The notes under the pieces: generated by a model
The model's database searches: none
The model's input: the letters and a program-made list of their open reading frames with translations, nothing else
Told to the model about the DNA's origin: nothing
Source: Planctomyces sp. SH-PL62
GTDB taxonomy: Bacteria; Planctomycetota; Planctomycetia; Isosphaerales; Isosphaeraceae
DNA length: 64,000 bases
Direction: 5' to 3'
NCBI RefSeq assembly: GCF_001610895.1
Contig: NZ_CP011273.1
Location: 682,001-746,000, forward strand
Position numbers and translations under genes: made by a program
Shown: positions 42,252 to 51,652 of the stretch, one piece after another
Layout of the letters: every line of letters begins with the position of its first letter
Numbering within the stretch: position 1 is the stretch's first letter

Positions 42252-43826
42252 TCAGAGCCGACGCCAGCGGGCGCCGTCGCGGCGGACCAGTTCGTCGGCC
42301 TCGGCGGGGCCCCAGGTGCCGGCGTCGTATTTGACGGGGGGAGGGGCGTCGGGGAGATCCCAGGCGTCCAGGATGGAGGTGATGAACCGCCAGGCGTTCT
42401 CGACCTCGTCGGTGCGGGTGAAGAGGGTCGGGTCGCCGAGCATCACGTCGAGCAGGAGGCGTTCGTAGGCTTCCGGCGGCGGCGCGGCGAAGGCGGTGCC
42501 GTAGCGGAAGTCCATGCGGACCTCCTGGAGCCGACGTCGCGATCCGGGGATCTTGGCCTCGAACGTGAGGCTCGCGCCTTCGTTGGGCTGGATGCGGAGC
42601 ACCAGTTGATTGCCCGCCGACTGGCCGTCGTGCTCCACGTCGAAGAGCTGGGTCGGCGGCTTGCGGAACTGGATGGCGATCTCGGTGGCCCGCTTGGGGA
42701 GCCGCTTGCCGGTCCTCAGGAAGAAGGGGACGCCGGCCCACCGCCAGGTGTTCAGGGTCAGCCGGATCGCGACGTAGGGGGAGGTGTGCGAATCCGGGGT
42801 GACCCCCTTCTCCTGGACGTAGCCGGGGACGTCCTCCCCCTCGATCGAGCCGGCCGCGTATTGGGCGCGGACGACGTTCTCGTAGACGTCGGCCGGGGTC
42901 CAGTGGGGGAGGGCCTTGAGGATCTTGACCTTCTCGTTCCGCACGGCGTCGGCCGAGAGGTCGACGGGGGGCTCCATCGCGACCAGGCAGAGGAGCTGGA
43001 GCATGTGGTTCTGCACCATGTCCCGGATCGCGCCGGCGGAGTCGTAGTAGGAGCCCCGGTTGCCGGGCATGCCGACTTCCTCGGCCACGGTGATCTGCAC
43101 CGAGGAGACGAGGCGACGGTCCCAGACCGGCTCGAACAGGCTGTTGCCGAACCGGAAGGCCAGGATGTTCTGGACCGTCTCCTTCCCGAGATAATGGTCG
43201 ATGCGGTAGATCTGGCTCTCATCCAGCACCCGCGAGGCGTCCAGGCTCAGCGCCCGGGCGCTTTCCAGGTCGTGCCCGAACGGCTTCTCGACCACCACCC
43301 GGCTCCAGGGGCTCTCCTGCTGCCAGGGGTAGACGAGTTCCGCCTCGCCGAGCTGCTCGATGATCGGGCTGAAGAACTCCGGCGCCACGGCCAGGTAGAA
43401 GACCCGGTTGCCGCGCGTGCCGTGCGTATGGTCCAGCTCTTCCAGCTTCGCCTTGAGGTTCTGGAACGAGTCGGGATCGTCGAACGTCCCGGGCGCGAAC
43501 ACCAGGCGGGAAGCGAACTGGGGCCAGACCTGCTTGAAGTCGCCGTTCTTCTCCTCCTCGGACACCGACTTCTCGAACTCGCGCCGGAGGTCGTCGTCGG
43601 TCCAGTCGCGGCGGCCGAAGCAGACGATGGCGCATTCGGTGGGGAGGTTCCCCCGGTGGTACAGGTGATAGAGCGCCGGGACGAGCTTCCGGTGGGCGAG
43701 GTCGCCGGTCGCCCCGAACAGGACGATGGCGCAGGGCTGCGGCGCCTGCGCCCGGGGAAGTCCCTGCCGGAGCGGATTGGAGTCGGGCGAGGGGGCGGAC
43801 GGGGACTCGGAAGCGGGCTCGGCCAT
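42252..43826 (-). CDS. zwf: Glucose-6-phosphate 1-dehydrogenase
   Basis: This 524-residue enzyme oxidises glucose-6-phosphate to 6-phosphogluconolactone, the first step of the oxidative pentose-phosphate pathway. It has the nucleotide-binding IVLFGATGDLAHRKL (about 34-48), VVEKPFGHD, the substrate-binding RIDHYLGKET (about 205-214) and the C-terminal EAYERLLLDVMLGDPTLF. The length is normal apart from an N-terminal Pro/Ser-rich extension of about 30 residues. Its usual partner opcA is 27 kb away. A 30-bp palindrome lies just after its stop. Confidence 0.96.
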   Translation of the reverse strand: MAEPASESPSAPSPDSNPLRQGLPRAQAPQPCAIVLFGATGDLAHRKLVPALYHLYHRGNLPTECAIVCFGRRDWTDDDLRREFEKSVSEEEKNGDFKQVWPQFASRLVFAPGTFDDPDSFQNLKAKLEELDHTHGTRGNRVFYLAVAPEFFSPIIEQLGEAELVYPWQQESPWSRVVVEKPFGHDLESARALSLDASRVLDESQIYRIDHYLGKETVQNILAFRFGNSLFEPVWDRRLVSSVQITVAEEVGMPGNRGSYYDSAGAIRDMVQNHMLQLLCLVAMEPPVDLSADAVRNEKVKILKALPHWTPADVYENVVRAQYAAGSIEGEDVPGYVQEKGVTPDSHTSPYVAIRLTLNTWRWAGVPFFLRTGKRLPKRATEIAIQFRKPPTQLFDVEHDGQSAGNQLVLRIQPNEGASLTFEAKIPGSRRRLQEVRMDFRYGTAFAAPPPEAYERLLLDVMLGDPTLFTRTDEVENAWRFITSILDAWDLPDAPPPVKYDAGTWGPAEADELVRRDGARWRRL

Positions 43827-44049
43827 CGGTATAGGTTCTCGTGCGAGACTTCGGACGGTGGGACCATGAAGAGAGGATTCGCGATCTCCGAGACGTCTCG
43901 GACCGTCCGATTCTAGGAAGCCGCGACGGCCCCATCAAGGGAAGGAATGCCCCGGCCGGCGCGAGGCCGCCATTGCGACCGTCCTCGGGTTCTGGCAATC
44001 TGATCCCTCGACGCCCCGATCGCCACCCCCAGACCAAGGCTGCCCACCG

Positions 44050-44544
44050 ATGTCGTTGCTCCGTTCGCGGTCTCATCGTAGGGCCCCGTTCCTGATGCTC
44101 CTGTTCGGCCTGGCGCTGATCGGGGGTCAGGCGTACCTCGCGGCCGGGCCGGACGCGGCCGAGTACGCCGTGAAGGGCTCGTTGCAGAAGCTCCTGCTCC
44201 AGATCCCGGCGGGCGTCGTCGCGGTCGTCGTCGCCTCGAAGCTGATCGACTGCGATTTCGGGCCGCTCTCGGTGGTGATGCTCAAGCTCGCCGGGATCAT
44301 GGTGCTGTCCGAGGGGGTCGGCTGCTGGGTCCCGATCCCGTTCTTCAGCATCATGGCCGAGCTGGCCGTGATGGTCGTCGGCTTCTTCTGGATGTTCGAG
44401 CTCTCCAAATGGGAGACGTATCTCGTCGTCCTGCTGAATATCGCGGCGATCTTCGGGGCGAGGTATCTCGTCGACCAGTACATGAACCCGTCGCACAGCT
44501 ACTGGGCCGCCGACGAACGCCCGAGGCGCGCGCGGCGACGGTAA
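44050..44544 (+). CDS. Small multi-pass membrane protein, unknown function
   Basis: This 164-residue protein has four likely membrane segments: FLMLLFGLALIGGQAYLAA, LLLQIPAGVVAVVVASKLI, LSVVMLKLAGIMVLSEGVGCWVPI and AELAVMVVGFFWMFEL, with a possible fifth near TYLVVLLNIAAIFGARYLV. The C-terminus is basic. I do not recognise a family. It is divergent from zwf and 42 bases upstream of the M19 dipeptidase gene, with which it probably forms an operon. The ribosome site is weak. Confidence 0.7.
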   Translation: MSLLRSRSHRRAPFLMLLFGLALIGGQAYLAAGPDAAEYAVKGSLQKLLLQIPAGVVAVVVASKLIDCDFGPLSVVMLKLAGIMVLSEGVGCWVPIPFFSIMAELAVMVVGFFWMFELSKWETYLVVLLNIAAIFGARYLVDQYMNPSHSYWAADERPRRARRR

Positions 44545-44586
44545 GACGACCCCGGCGAAGACGCCGACGAGGAGCGACCCGGAACC

Positions 44587-45681
44587 ATGAGAACGCTGAT
44601 CGACGGCCACCTGGACCTGGCCTGGAACGCCCTGGGATGGAATCGCGACATCACGCTCGACCTGGACGAGATGAACCGCCAGGAAGCGAACCTCACCGAC
44701 CACCCCGGGCGGGGCAGGGCGACCACCAGCCTGCCGGAGCTGCGCCGGGGGGGCGTGGCCATCTGCCAGGCCACGCTCCTCGCCCGCGCCAAGGCCGTCA
44801 GCCGATGGGACGAGTTCGCGCAGGGGCCGCCTCGCGCCAACCTGGATTGGCGCACCCAGGAGGGCGCATCGGCCGCCGCCCGGGGCCAGCTCGCCTACTA
44901 TGAATTGCTGGAGCGTCGCGACCTCCTGCGGCCGATCCGCACTCGCGCCGAGCTGGACGACCACTGGGCGCGCTGGGGGGCCGACCCGGATTCGACCCCG
45001 ATCGGCTACATCCTGGCGATGGAAGGCTCCGACCCCATCGTCGAGCCCGACCACGCCCAGGCCTGGTGGGACCTGGGCCTCCGCTCCGCGAACCTGGCCC
45101 ACTACGGCGCCAGCCGCTACGCTGTCGGCACCGGCGAGGAAGGCCCGCTGACCCCCGCCGGCCTGCGGCTGCTCCGCGAGTTCGAACGCCTGGGCATGAT
45201 CCTGGATGTCACCCACCTTTCCGACGAAGGGTTCTTCCAGGCGATCGACGCGTTCTCCGGCCCGATCCTCGCCAGCCACAACAACTGCCGCGCGCTCGTC
45301 CCGGCCCAGCGCCAGTTCTCCGACGAGCAGTTGAAGCTCCTGATCGAGCGCGGCGGCGTGATCGGCGTGGCGCTGGACGCCTGGATGATGTACCCCGGCT
45401 GGGTCCGGGGCGAGACCTCGCGCGACGTCGTCGCCCTGTCGGCGCTGGTCGACCACATCGACCACATCTGCCAGCTCGTCGGGAATACGCGCCACGTGGC
45501 GATCGGCAGCGACCTCGACGGCGGCTTCGGCACCGAACAGACCCCGAAGGGCCTGGACCGGATCTCCGACCTCCAGAAACTCGATGGCGACCTCGCCGCC
45601 CGAGGCTACCCCGACGAGGCCGTCGACGCCGTCTTCCACGGCAACTGGCTGCGCTTCTTCCGGGAGCACCTGCCGGCCTGA
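44587..45681 (+). CDS. Membrane dipeptidase (peptidase M19 family)
   Basis: This 364-residue zinc dipeptidase is related to renal dipeptidase. It has IDGHLDLAWN near the start, with the first metal ligands, and ILAMEGSDPI with the bridging Glu. LTPAGLRLLREFERLGMILDVTHLSDEGFF, ASHNNCRAL and HVAIGSDLDGGFG complete the binuclear metal site. M19 enzymes cleave dipeptides including mixed D/L forms. There is no signal peptide. GAGGAG lies about 12 bases before the ATG. It follows the small membrane-protein gene. Confidence 0.92.
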   Translation: MRTLIDGHLDLAWNALGWNRDITLDLDEMNRQEANLTDHPGRGRATTSLPELRRGGVAICQATLLARAKAVSRWDEFAQGPPRANLDWRTQEGASAAARGQLAYYELLERRDLLRPIRTRAELDDHWARWGADPDSTPIGYILAMEGSDPIVEPDHAQAWWDLGLRSANLAHYGASRYAVGTGEEGPLTPAGLRLLREFERLGMILDVTHLSDEGFFQAIDAFSGPILASHNNCRALVPAQRQFSDEQLKLLIERGGVIGVALDAWMMYPGWVRGETSRDVVALSALVDHIDHICQLVGNTRHVAIGSDLDGGFGTEQTPKGLDRISDLQKLDGDLAARGYPDEAVDAVFHGNWLRFFREHLPA

Positions 45682-45780
45682 ACGCCCCGATCGGCCCGCG
45701 ACGACGCCCGAATATTGTGGTTATGATGGAGCCGCGGAGCCGGGCTCAACCCCCAACGGGAAGGTGCGGAGCGACCATCG

Positions 45781-48700
45781 GTGGCCGAGGTCACATGGAA
45801 CGAGCGCGCGTGGTGTGAGCAGGCCCGGTGCCTCGCCCGGCTGGGGGAGGGGGGCGGGGACGAGCCCGCGCGCGCCGCGAGGCTGGCCCGGTTGCTGGCC
45901 CACGTCGAGGTCGGCTGGCGGATCCGATCCGGGCTCGACGCCCATCCCCCCGACTCGGAACTCGAGCGGATCCGCCGCGCCGTGGTCCGGGGCCTGGCCG
46001 AGCTGAAGCGGGCCGTCGAAGATTTGATCGCCGGGGCCGATCCCGAGGGGGGCGTGCACCGCCTGATGACGGCGAAGCTCCGCGAGTGGACCGCCCGCGA
46101 GCGGCTGGCGCTCCAGGGGCTCACCAACCTCGGCGCGGGCGACCCGCTCCACAGGCTCCTGGCGATCGACGCCTTGCGAGGCGACCTCGACTGGCTGGGG
46201 ACCCTGCTGGACCGCCTGGAAGGGGAGCCGGGCCCGGGCCCGGCCGCCTGGCTCGAAGTCGAGCTGGCCAAGGTCCGGCGGCTCCTGGAGCGCGAGCCCA
46301 GACACCACTCCAGGGGCCGGGCCCGCCGCGCGACGCTCCGGGCCCGCTGCGAGCGGATGCGCGGCATCCTCCTGGAACGTCGGGTTCGCAAGGAGCTGGA
46401 CGCCGCCTTCGAGGACGCCACGCCCGAGCGGCTCGCCCTGGTGCGCAACAAGCTCTCGCGGCTCCAGGCCCGCGTCGGCGCGCTGGAGCTGGTCGACGAC
46501 GAGCCGGGGCCGGAACCCGACGAGGACGCCCCCGTCGCCGCCGAGGCCGAGCGCCGTGGCGACGACCTCGAAGCCTGGACGACGGCCCTGGCCGCCCGTC
46601 GCGGCGAGGTCGCCCGGCGGCTCGACGCCAGCCTGATGCAGCTCCCCCCGAACGAGGCGGGGAGGGCCTGCGAGCGGATCGTCCAGGGCGCTCGCGACGA
46701 GCTCGCCGAGATGGTCGCCTTCCTCCAGGACGCCCCCCTGCGCCGGGCGGTCCTCCGTTTGGAGACCGCCGAGGAGGACGTCGACGGGCTCGCCGAGGCC
46801 GTCCAGGCCACACGCCGCGCCTGCCGCCGCGCCCCCGAAGACCAGCGGCCCTCGGCCGAGGAGGCCCGACGGCTCGACGAGGCCCTCGTCGACGTCCGCC
46901 GCCTTCGCCGCACCATCTGGTGCGAATGGCAGGAGAAGCTGCTGACGCTCCGGCTCCGCAACCTGCTCGGCGCCGCCGGCGCGGCGTTCCTGGAGAATGC
47001 GGTCATCCTCCTGATCGTGGCGCTGTCGTTCCTGATCGTCGCCGAGACCTTCCTCGACCGCGCCGGCGGGCTCACCCCGGAACGCCGCGCCCTGTTCGCC
47101 TGGCTCGACCTGGCCGTCTGCTCGGGGCTCCTCGCCGAGTTCGCGCTCCGGCTGATCCTGGCCCCGGCGAAGGGGCGCTACCTCTGGCGCCACTTCGCGA
47201 TCGACTTCCTGGCGTCGCTGCCGTTCGGGTTCCTCGCGTACGCGCTCGACGCCCACCTGACGACGCGCGGGGAGGAGACGCTCTGGCTCCTGCGCTATCT
47301 GCGGTTCGCCCGGATGCTGGAGTTGCTCCGGCTGGCGATCCCCGTCGTCCGGGTGATGCGGCTGATCCTCTTCGCGCTCCGCCTCAGCGACCGCCTGGTG
47401 CGCCGCAATGCGGGACTGCTGAACCGCAACATCATCCTGTTCGAGCCCAACCGCGCGCATCACGCCGAGTCCGGCGACCGTCATCGCCTGATCATGCTCC
47501 GCACGGAACTCCAGGCCGCCGAGGCCGCGCTCGATCGCCGCCTCCACGCCGGCCAGCAGAACGACCTGGCCGCGCGTCGGCTCGCCGACCTGGGAGTGCG
47601 CCTCGAATTCCTGCCGGACCGCTACATCGAGCCCCTGAGCGAGCACCGCGACGAGCGCGAGATTCCCGTCGAGGCCCTCGTCGAGCGGCTGATCCAGCTC
47701 ACGCCCGAGACCCTGATGGACCGGATGGGCCAGACCTTCGTCGCCTCGGTCGACGCATACATCCGGGTCCTCGACTTCCCCATCGTGCGCCGCCTCCCCC
47801 TGATCCGCAACCTCGTCGCGCACCGCGAGAAGTCGCCGGCGGAGGCCGTCACGCTGGCGGCGAACTACGTGGGCTACGCCATCCAGCGCGGGCTGGACGT
47901 CATCTATTTCCTGGCCGACCTCCAGGCGACGCTCTCGCCGGCGATCTTCCTCGACCGCCTGGGCCTGACCCTGGTCAACGCCACTCGCACGCCGGCCAAG
48001 CGGCTGCTCTGGTTGGGGTCCGCCTTCCTGATCCTGTTCTTGATCGTCAACCTCGTCACCTTCCTGAGCGCGTTTCGGCCGTTCGTCGACGCCGTGCAGC
48101 AGCGCCTGGGGTGGCCGGTGATCGCGCTCGGCGGCGTCTGCCTCGCCATCTGGTCGCTCGGCTCCTGGCTCCGCAAGATCGCCAACCAGTCGGCCGATTT
48201 CTGCGAGCGGATCGTCGAGGCCCAGTTCGCCGCCCAGACGAAGACGTTCAAGGCCCGCCGATCCGAGCAGGACGCCCGGTTCCTCGCCGAGCGGGTCGTC
48301 GATCCCGAGCTGGCGATGCGGGCGGCCGACGACCACCAGCCGGAACTCTACCGCACCCGCCCCACCGCCGCCGCCGACGTCGAAGCCCTGTTCGCCGGCC
48401 CGCAGACCTGCTTCGCCAATCGCGAGCTGACCTTCCTCCGCAACATCCGGCTCCTCTACCAGGACTACCTGGACGGCTCGCCGTTCCACCGCAGCGACGT
48501 GAAGACCTCGGTGCAACTCCTGGGCAATCTCGCGCTCGCGAACCTGAGACGGAGCCGCCTCGATTTCGTCCTCCGCGAAAGCCGGGCCCTGGGGAAGCTC
48601 GACCTGAGCCGGGCGGGGGGGCTCCTGGGTGGGCCGTATCTCTGGTTCAACTACATCACGCGGAGCATCGTCCAGGAGACGGCCGTCCTGCTCCTGGACT

Positions 48701-50244
48701 ACAACGCCAACGCCGTCCCGCTGGACCGCCTGGCCTGCTCCCCCCCCGAACGCCGGCGGGCGTTCCAGGAATGGCTCGGCGAGCGACTTAAAATCGACCC
48801 GAATGAAGTCCGGCTCCCAGCGCCCAACGTCCCCAGGGCGTGGGAGCCGGGGGGCTCCGAGCCCCAGCCCCCCCGCGCCCCAAGGCGGCGCGAGGCCGCC
48901 GCGTTCCTGGAGACCGTCGAGTTCACCGCGATCGACTTCCTCGCCGAGGAGCCCGATCGGGACCTAGAAATCCTCGGCCGGTTCGGACCCCAGGTCGCGC
49001 AGCTCGTCCGCCGCGACCGCCAGCAGAACGTCCGACGCGCCTTCCGCAGCTTCCCGCTCCAGGAACTGCCGCCGGCCCAGCGCACCATCAATCCCTACGC
49101 CTTCTATGAGAGTCGGCTGTCGGGGGGCCGGATCGTCTTCTTCCCGATCGTCGTCGCCGCCGCACTCTCACGGAGCGCCTGGATCGCCGTGCGCGGGGTG
49201 TACGACGGCGTCCACCAGATCCTCAACCCCCGCGTGAGCCGCGACCGCGAGGTCCCGGCCGACTCCTACGCCGCGGCCCATCGCAAGATCCACCGGATGC
49301 GCAAGCCGGTGTTCATGGGTTCGCTCTGGCTCCGCGCCCGGCTCGACGTGGAGTATCTGGGCCTGCGGCTGCCGACCTCGCCGGTCGTGCTGGGGTTCGA
49401 TTCGACGATGGAGTCCGACCTGGACTTCATCGGCGCCTCGCGCAAGGATCGGATCATCGCCGAGCAGATCCGCCGCGACCACCAGCGCCGGCTGACCTGG
49501 ACGGCGGGCTGGCTGGAGCGGTTCGGCTGGACGCTCGACGAGCTTCCCGACTACCTCGCTCGCGAGATCCCCTACCTGGCGAATCGGGCCGCCGAGGCCC
49601 TCCGCGCCCTGGTCGCCGCCTGCGCCCTCGACCACGACGACGTCGCCACGCTCGGGCTTTCGATCGAGGCCCTGACGATCCTGACGGAGTACGCCGCCTC
49701 CCCCTCGTCGAACCTCAAGAAACTCCCCGCCGGCCTCCCGGACCCGGTCCTCGACCCGAGGCGGATCTGGCGGCCCGTCCCCCGCAAGGGCCCCCCGTGG
49801 CGACGGCTGTTCGACCTGCCGGCGTTCGCCCACCACGGCCCGGTCGCCCGGAAACGGATCGTCGCCTTCCTCCGCCGCCACCGCCGCGCGACCCGGGGCT
49901 GGTTCCGCGTCGTCATGGGGCAGGGGGGGGCCGACCCCTGGGCCGAGGTCCGCTCGCGGCTCCACGACGTCCTGCTCAAGACCGACCTCTGGAGCGACCA
50001 GATCCTCATCCTCCGCGCCGTGCAGACCCTCACCATGCTCGACGTCCACCACAACTGCGAGCTGGTCTGGTCGCTGGGCGGCTACGAGGACCCCGAGCCC
50101 GCCGAGCCCCCTCCGCCCCCCGCAACGGCGGCGGCCCCCTCGCCTCCGACTGGTGGTCCGACCGACCCGACCCGGAACACGTCGCGGCCGAGGCGTGAGG
50201 ACACCTTGCAATGGCATGAACATGTTATTCAGTGCCAAACGTGA
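45781..50244 (+). CDS. Giant membrane protein with voltage-sensor-like domain
   Basis: This 1487-residue protein is largely helical and Arg/Glu-rich to about residue 400, where a block resembling the S1-S4 voltage-sensor of ion channels begins. Membrane segments lie at about 401-423, 439-461 and 473-492, then an S4-like helix (about 500-536, RYLRFARMLELLRLAIPVVRVMRLI) with Arg at every third position. No pore helix or selectivity-filter motif follows. Two further hydrophobic segments lie at about 744-797 and one near 1118-1140, inside long soluble regions with no recognised domain. The start is GTG. The last 29 bases overlap the next gene. Confidence 0.7.
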   Translation: MAEVTWNERAWCEQARCLARLGEGGGDEPARAARLARLLAHVEVGWRIRSGLDAHPPDSELERIRRAVVRGLAELKRAVEDLIAGADPEGGVHRLMTAKLREWTARERLALQGLTNLGAGDPLHRLLAIDALRGDLDWLGTLLDRLEGEPGPGPAAWLEVELAKVRRLLEREPRHHSRGRARRATLRARCERMRGILLERRVRKELDAAFEDATPERLALVRNKLSRLQARVGALELVDDEPGPEPDEDAPVAAEAERRGDDLEAWTTALAARRGEVARRLDASLMQLPPNEAGRACERIVQGARDELAEMVAFLQDAPLRRAVLRLETAEEDVDGLAEAVQATRRACRRAPEDQRPSAEEARRLDEALVDVRRLRRTIWCEWQEKLLTLRLRNLLGAAGAAFLENAVILLIVALSFLIVAETFLDRAGGLTPERRALFAWLDLAVCSGLLAEFALRLILAPAKGRYLWRHFAIDFLASLPFGFLAYALDAHLTTRGEETLWLLRYLRFARMLELLRLAIPVVRVMRLILFALRLSDRLVRRNAGLLNRNIILFEPNRAHHAESGDRHRLIMLRTELQAAEAALDRRLHAGQQNDLAARRLADLGVRLEFLPDRYIEPLSEHRDEREIPVEALVERLIQLTPETLMDRMGQTFVASVDAYIRVLDFPIVRRLPLIRNLVAHREKSPAEAVTLAANYVGYAIQRGLDVIYFLADLQATLSPAIFLDRLGLTLVNATRTPAKRLLWLGSAFLILFLIVNLVTFLSAFRPFVDAVQQRLGWPVIALGGVCLAIWSLGSWLRKIANQSADFCERIVEAQFAAQTKTFKARRSEQDARFLAERVVDPELAMRAADDHQPELYRTRPTAAADVEALFAGPQTCFANRELTFLRNIRLLYQDYLDGSPFHRSDVKTSVQLLGNLALANLRRSRLDFVLRESRALGKLDLSRAGGLLGGPYLWFNYITRSIVQETAVLLLDYNANAVPLDRLACSPPERRRAFQEWLGERLKIDPNEVRLPAPNVPRAWEPGGSEPQPPRAPRRREAAAFLETVEFTAIDFLAEEPDRDLEILGRFGPQVAQLVRRDRQQNVRRAFRSFPLQELPPAQRTINPYAFYESRLSGGRIVFFPIVVAAALSRSAWIAVRGVYDGVHQILNPRVSRDREVPADSYAAAHRKIHRMRKPVFMGSLWLRARLDVEYLGLRLPTSPVVLGFDSTMESDLDFIGASRKDRIIAEQIRRDHQRRLTWTAGWLERFGWTLDELPDYLAREIPYLANRAAEALRALVAACALDHDDVATLGLSIEALTILTEYAASPSSNLKKLPAGLPDPVLDPRRIWRPVPRKGPPWRRLFDLPAFAHHGPVARKRIVAFLRRHRRATRGWFRVVMGQGGADPWAEVRSRLHDVLLKTDLWSDQILILRAVQTLTMLDVHHNCELVWSLGGYEDPEPAEPPPPPATAAAPSPPTGGPTDPTRNTSRPRREDTLQWHEHVIQCQT

Positions 50245-51013
50245 ACAAGAACAATCTGCGACATCGGACGCCGGGCCGCCAGCGCGCGCCCGTTCGTTCG
50301 CGGTGGTCGTCCACGACGTCGCGCCGGCTTTCCTGGGGCGGCTCGTCGCCATCCATCGCGCGCTCGCGCCACGGCTCGGAGACCGGATCTCCGCGGCCGT
50401 CGTCCCCTGCTGGCGCGGAACGCCGCTGGGCGTAGGGGGCTCCGACGCCGAGTTCGTCCGGCTCATCGATGAGGGCTTCGGCGAGGTGTTGCAACACGGC
50501 TGCACTCACCTTCAGGACCGGCCCGGCGTGATCTCGCTCTTCTCGGGCCGTTCGAACGAGCTGAGCGGCCTGTCGACGGCCGAGACCCGCGCCCGACTGG
50601 AGCGCGGCCGCGAGATCCTCCGGCGGCGTTTGCGGTCCCCCGTCGCCGGCTTCACGGCCCCGGCCTGGCAGGCCGGCCGCGCGACGACGGACGAGCTGTC
50701 CCGTCTCGGCTTCGAATATCTGGTCGCTTTCGGCGCAATCCGGTTCGCCCGCAAGCCGCCGATCCCGCTGACCACCTGGTCATGGGACTGGGGGGTCGTC
50801 GGCCCTCTCGGCCGGGTCGGCGAGTGGCTCGGCGACGGCCTCGCCGCGCTCCGACCGGACGCCTCCCCCTGCGTCGTCATCCACCCGGCCGACGTCGACC
50901 GGGGCTATCTCCCCAGGAGTCTCGGCGTCATCGACGGGCTCCTTCGAGCGGGGCGCGTCCCCGTCCTCTTCGGGGACCTGGCCGCCGTTCCCACGGAGGG
51001 ACCGGCCCGTTGA
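50216..51013 (+). CDS. Polysaccharide-deacetylase-like protein (DUF2334 type)
   Basis: This 265-residue protein has the polysaccharide-deacetylase layout: FAVVVHDVAPAF with an Asp where the catalytic base sits, HGCTHL with the metal-binding His residues, then FTAPAWQAGRATTDEL and VVIHPADVDRG. DUF2334 members are related to NodB-type deacetylases. It overlaps the end of the giant gene by 29 bases and the following methyltransferase by one base (TGATG), so the group is tightly coupled. It probably acts on a carbohydrate or peptidoglycan component. The start is ATG at 50216; another Met follows two codons later. Confidence 0.75.
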   Translation: MNMLFSAKREQEQSATSDAGPPARARSFAVVVHDVAPAFLGRLVAIHRALAPRLGDRISAAVVPCWRGTPLGVGGSDAEFVRLIDEGFGEVLQHGCTHLQDRPGVISLFSGRSNELSGLSTAETRARLERGREILRRRLRSPVAGFTAPAWQAGRATTDELSRLGFEYLVAFGAIRFARKPPIPLTTWSWDWGVVGPLGRVGEWLGDGLAALRPDASPCVVIHPADVDRGYLPRSLGVIDGLLRAGRVPVLFGDLAAVPTEGPAR

Positions 51014-51642
51014 TGCACTCGCTCCACGGCCTGTTCCACCGTCGGCTCGACCGGCGCGCCGAGCGGCTCGCCGGTCGTCTCGCCCCTCACCTCCCCGCCG
51101 AGGCGCGGCTGCTCGACATCGGCTCGGGGACCGGCCATAATGCGCGGAGCTTGCGTCGGCGGCTGGGCGGGGCGTGCCTGGAGGCCGACGTCGTCGACTT
51201 CCATGTCGTGGGGGACGGGCCGATGCTCTTCGACGGCGAGCGACTCCCACTGGCCGACGACGCGGTCGACGTGAGCCTGATCATCCACGCGCTGAGCTAC
51301 GCCGACGACCCGGTCGGCCTGCTGCGCGAGGCCGGCCGCGTGGCGTCGCGCAGGGTCGTCCTGATCCAATCGACATATCGAGGTTCCCTGGGACGAGTCG
51401 TGCTCGGTGGGCGGGGCTGGGTCCAGGGTCGCGGCGCCTTCCGGGCCTGCCGGGCGCTCGGTCTCATCCCCCCGGTTCGCGATCCGCTCCGGCCTCGACG
51501 CGCCTTCACGCGCGAGCGGCTCGAAGCGGCCGTCGAGGAAGCCGGCCTGCGTGTGAAGCGTCTTGAACCCGAGCCCGGCCTCGCGGCGATCACGAGTCGA
51601 GACCTCCTCGTCCTCGACCGTCCCTCACGTTCGACCGAGTGA
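51013..51642 (+). CDS. SAM-dependent methyltransferase (class I)
   Basis: This 209-residue protein has the Rossmann-like methyltransferase fold: LLDIGSGTGHNARSL (SAM-binding loop, about 33-47), EADVVDFHVVGDGP (motif II) and DVSLIIHALSYADDP (motif III/post). The C-terminal half is more variable. The target is unknown, but the position between a deacetylase and a glycosyltransferase suggests modification of a surface glycan. The ATG overlaps the previous stop by one base, and the next gene starts 10 bases after the stop. Confidence 0.82.
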   Translation: MHSLHGLFHRRLDRRAERLAGRLAPHLPAEARLLDIGSGTGHNARSLRRRLGGACLEADVVDFHVVGDGPMLFDGERLPLADDAVDVSLIIHALSYADDPVGLLREAGRVASRRVVLIQSTYRGSLGRVVLGGRGWVQGRGAFRACRALGLIPPVRDPLRPRRAFTRERLEAAVEEAGLRVKRLEPEPGLAAITSRDLLVLDRPSRSTE

Positions 51643-51652
51643 GCCTCATCGT

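Noticed and set aside
45721-48516. A 931-codon minus-strand open frame antisense to the giant membrane protein
   Set aside because: The composition is Gly/Arg/Glu-rich without any structure, and the sense strand has clear membrane segments.
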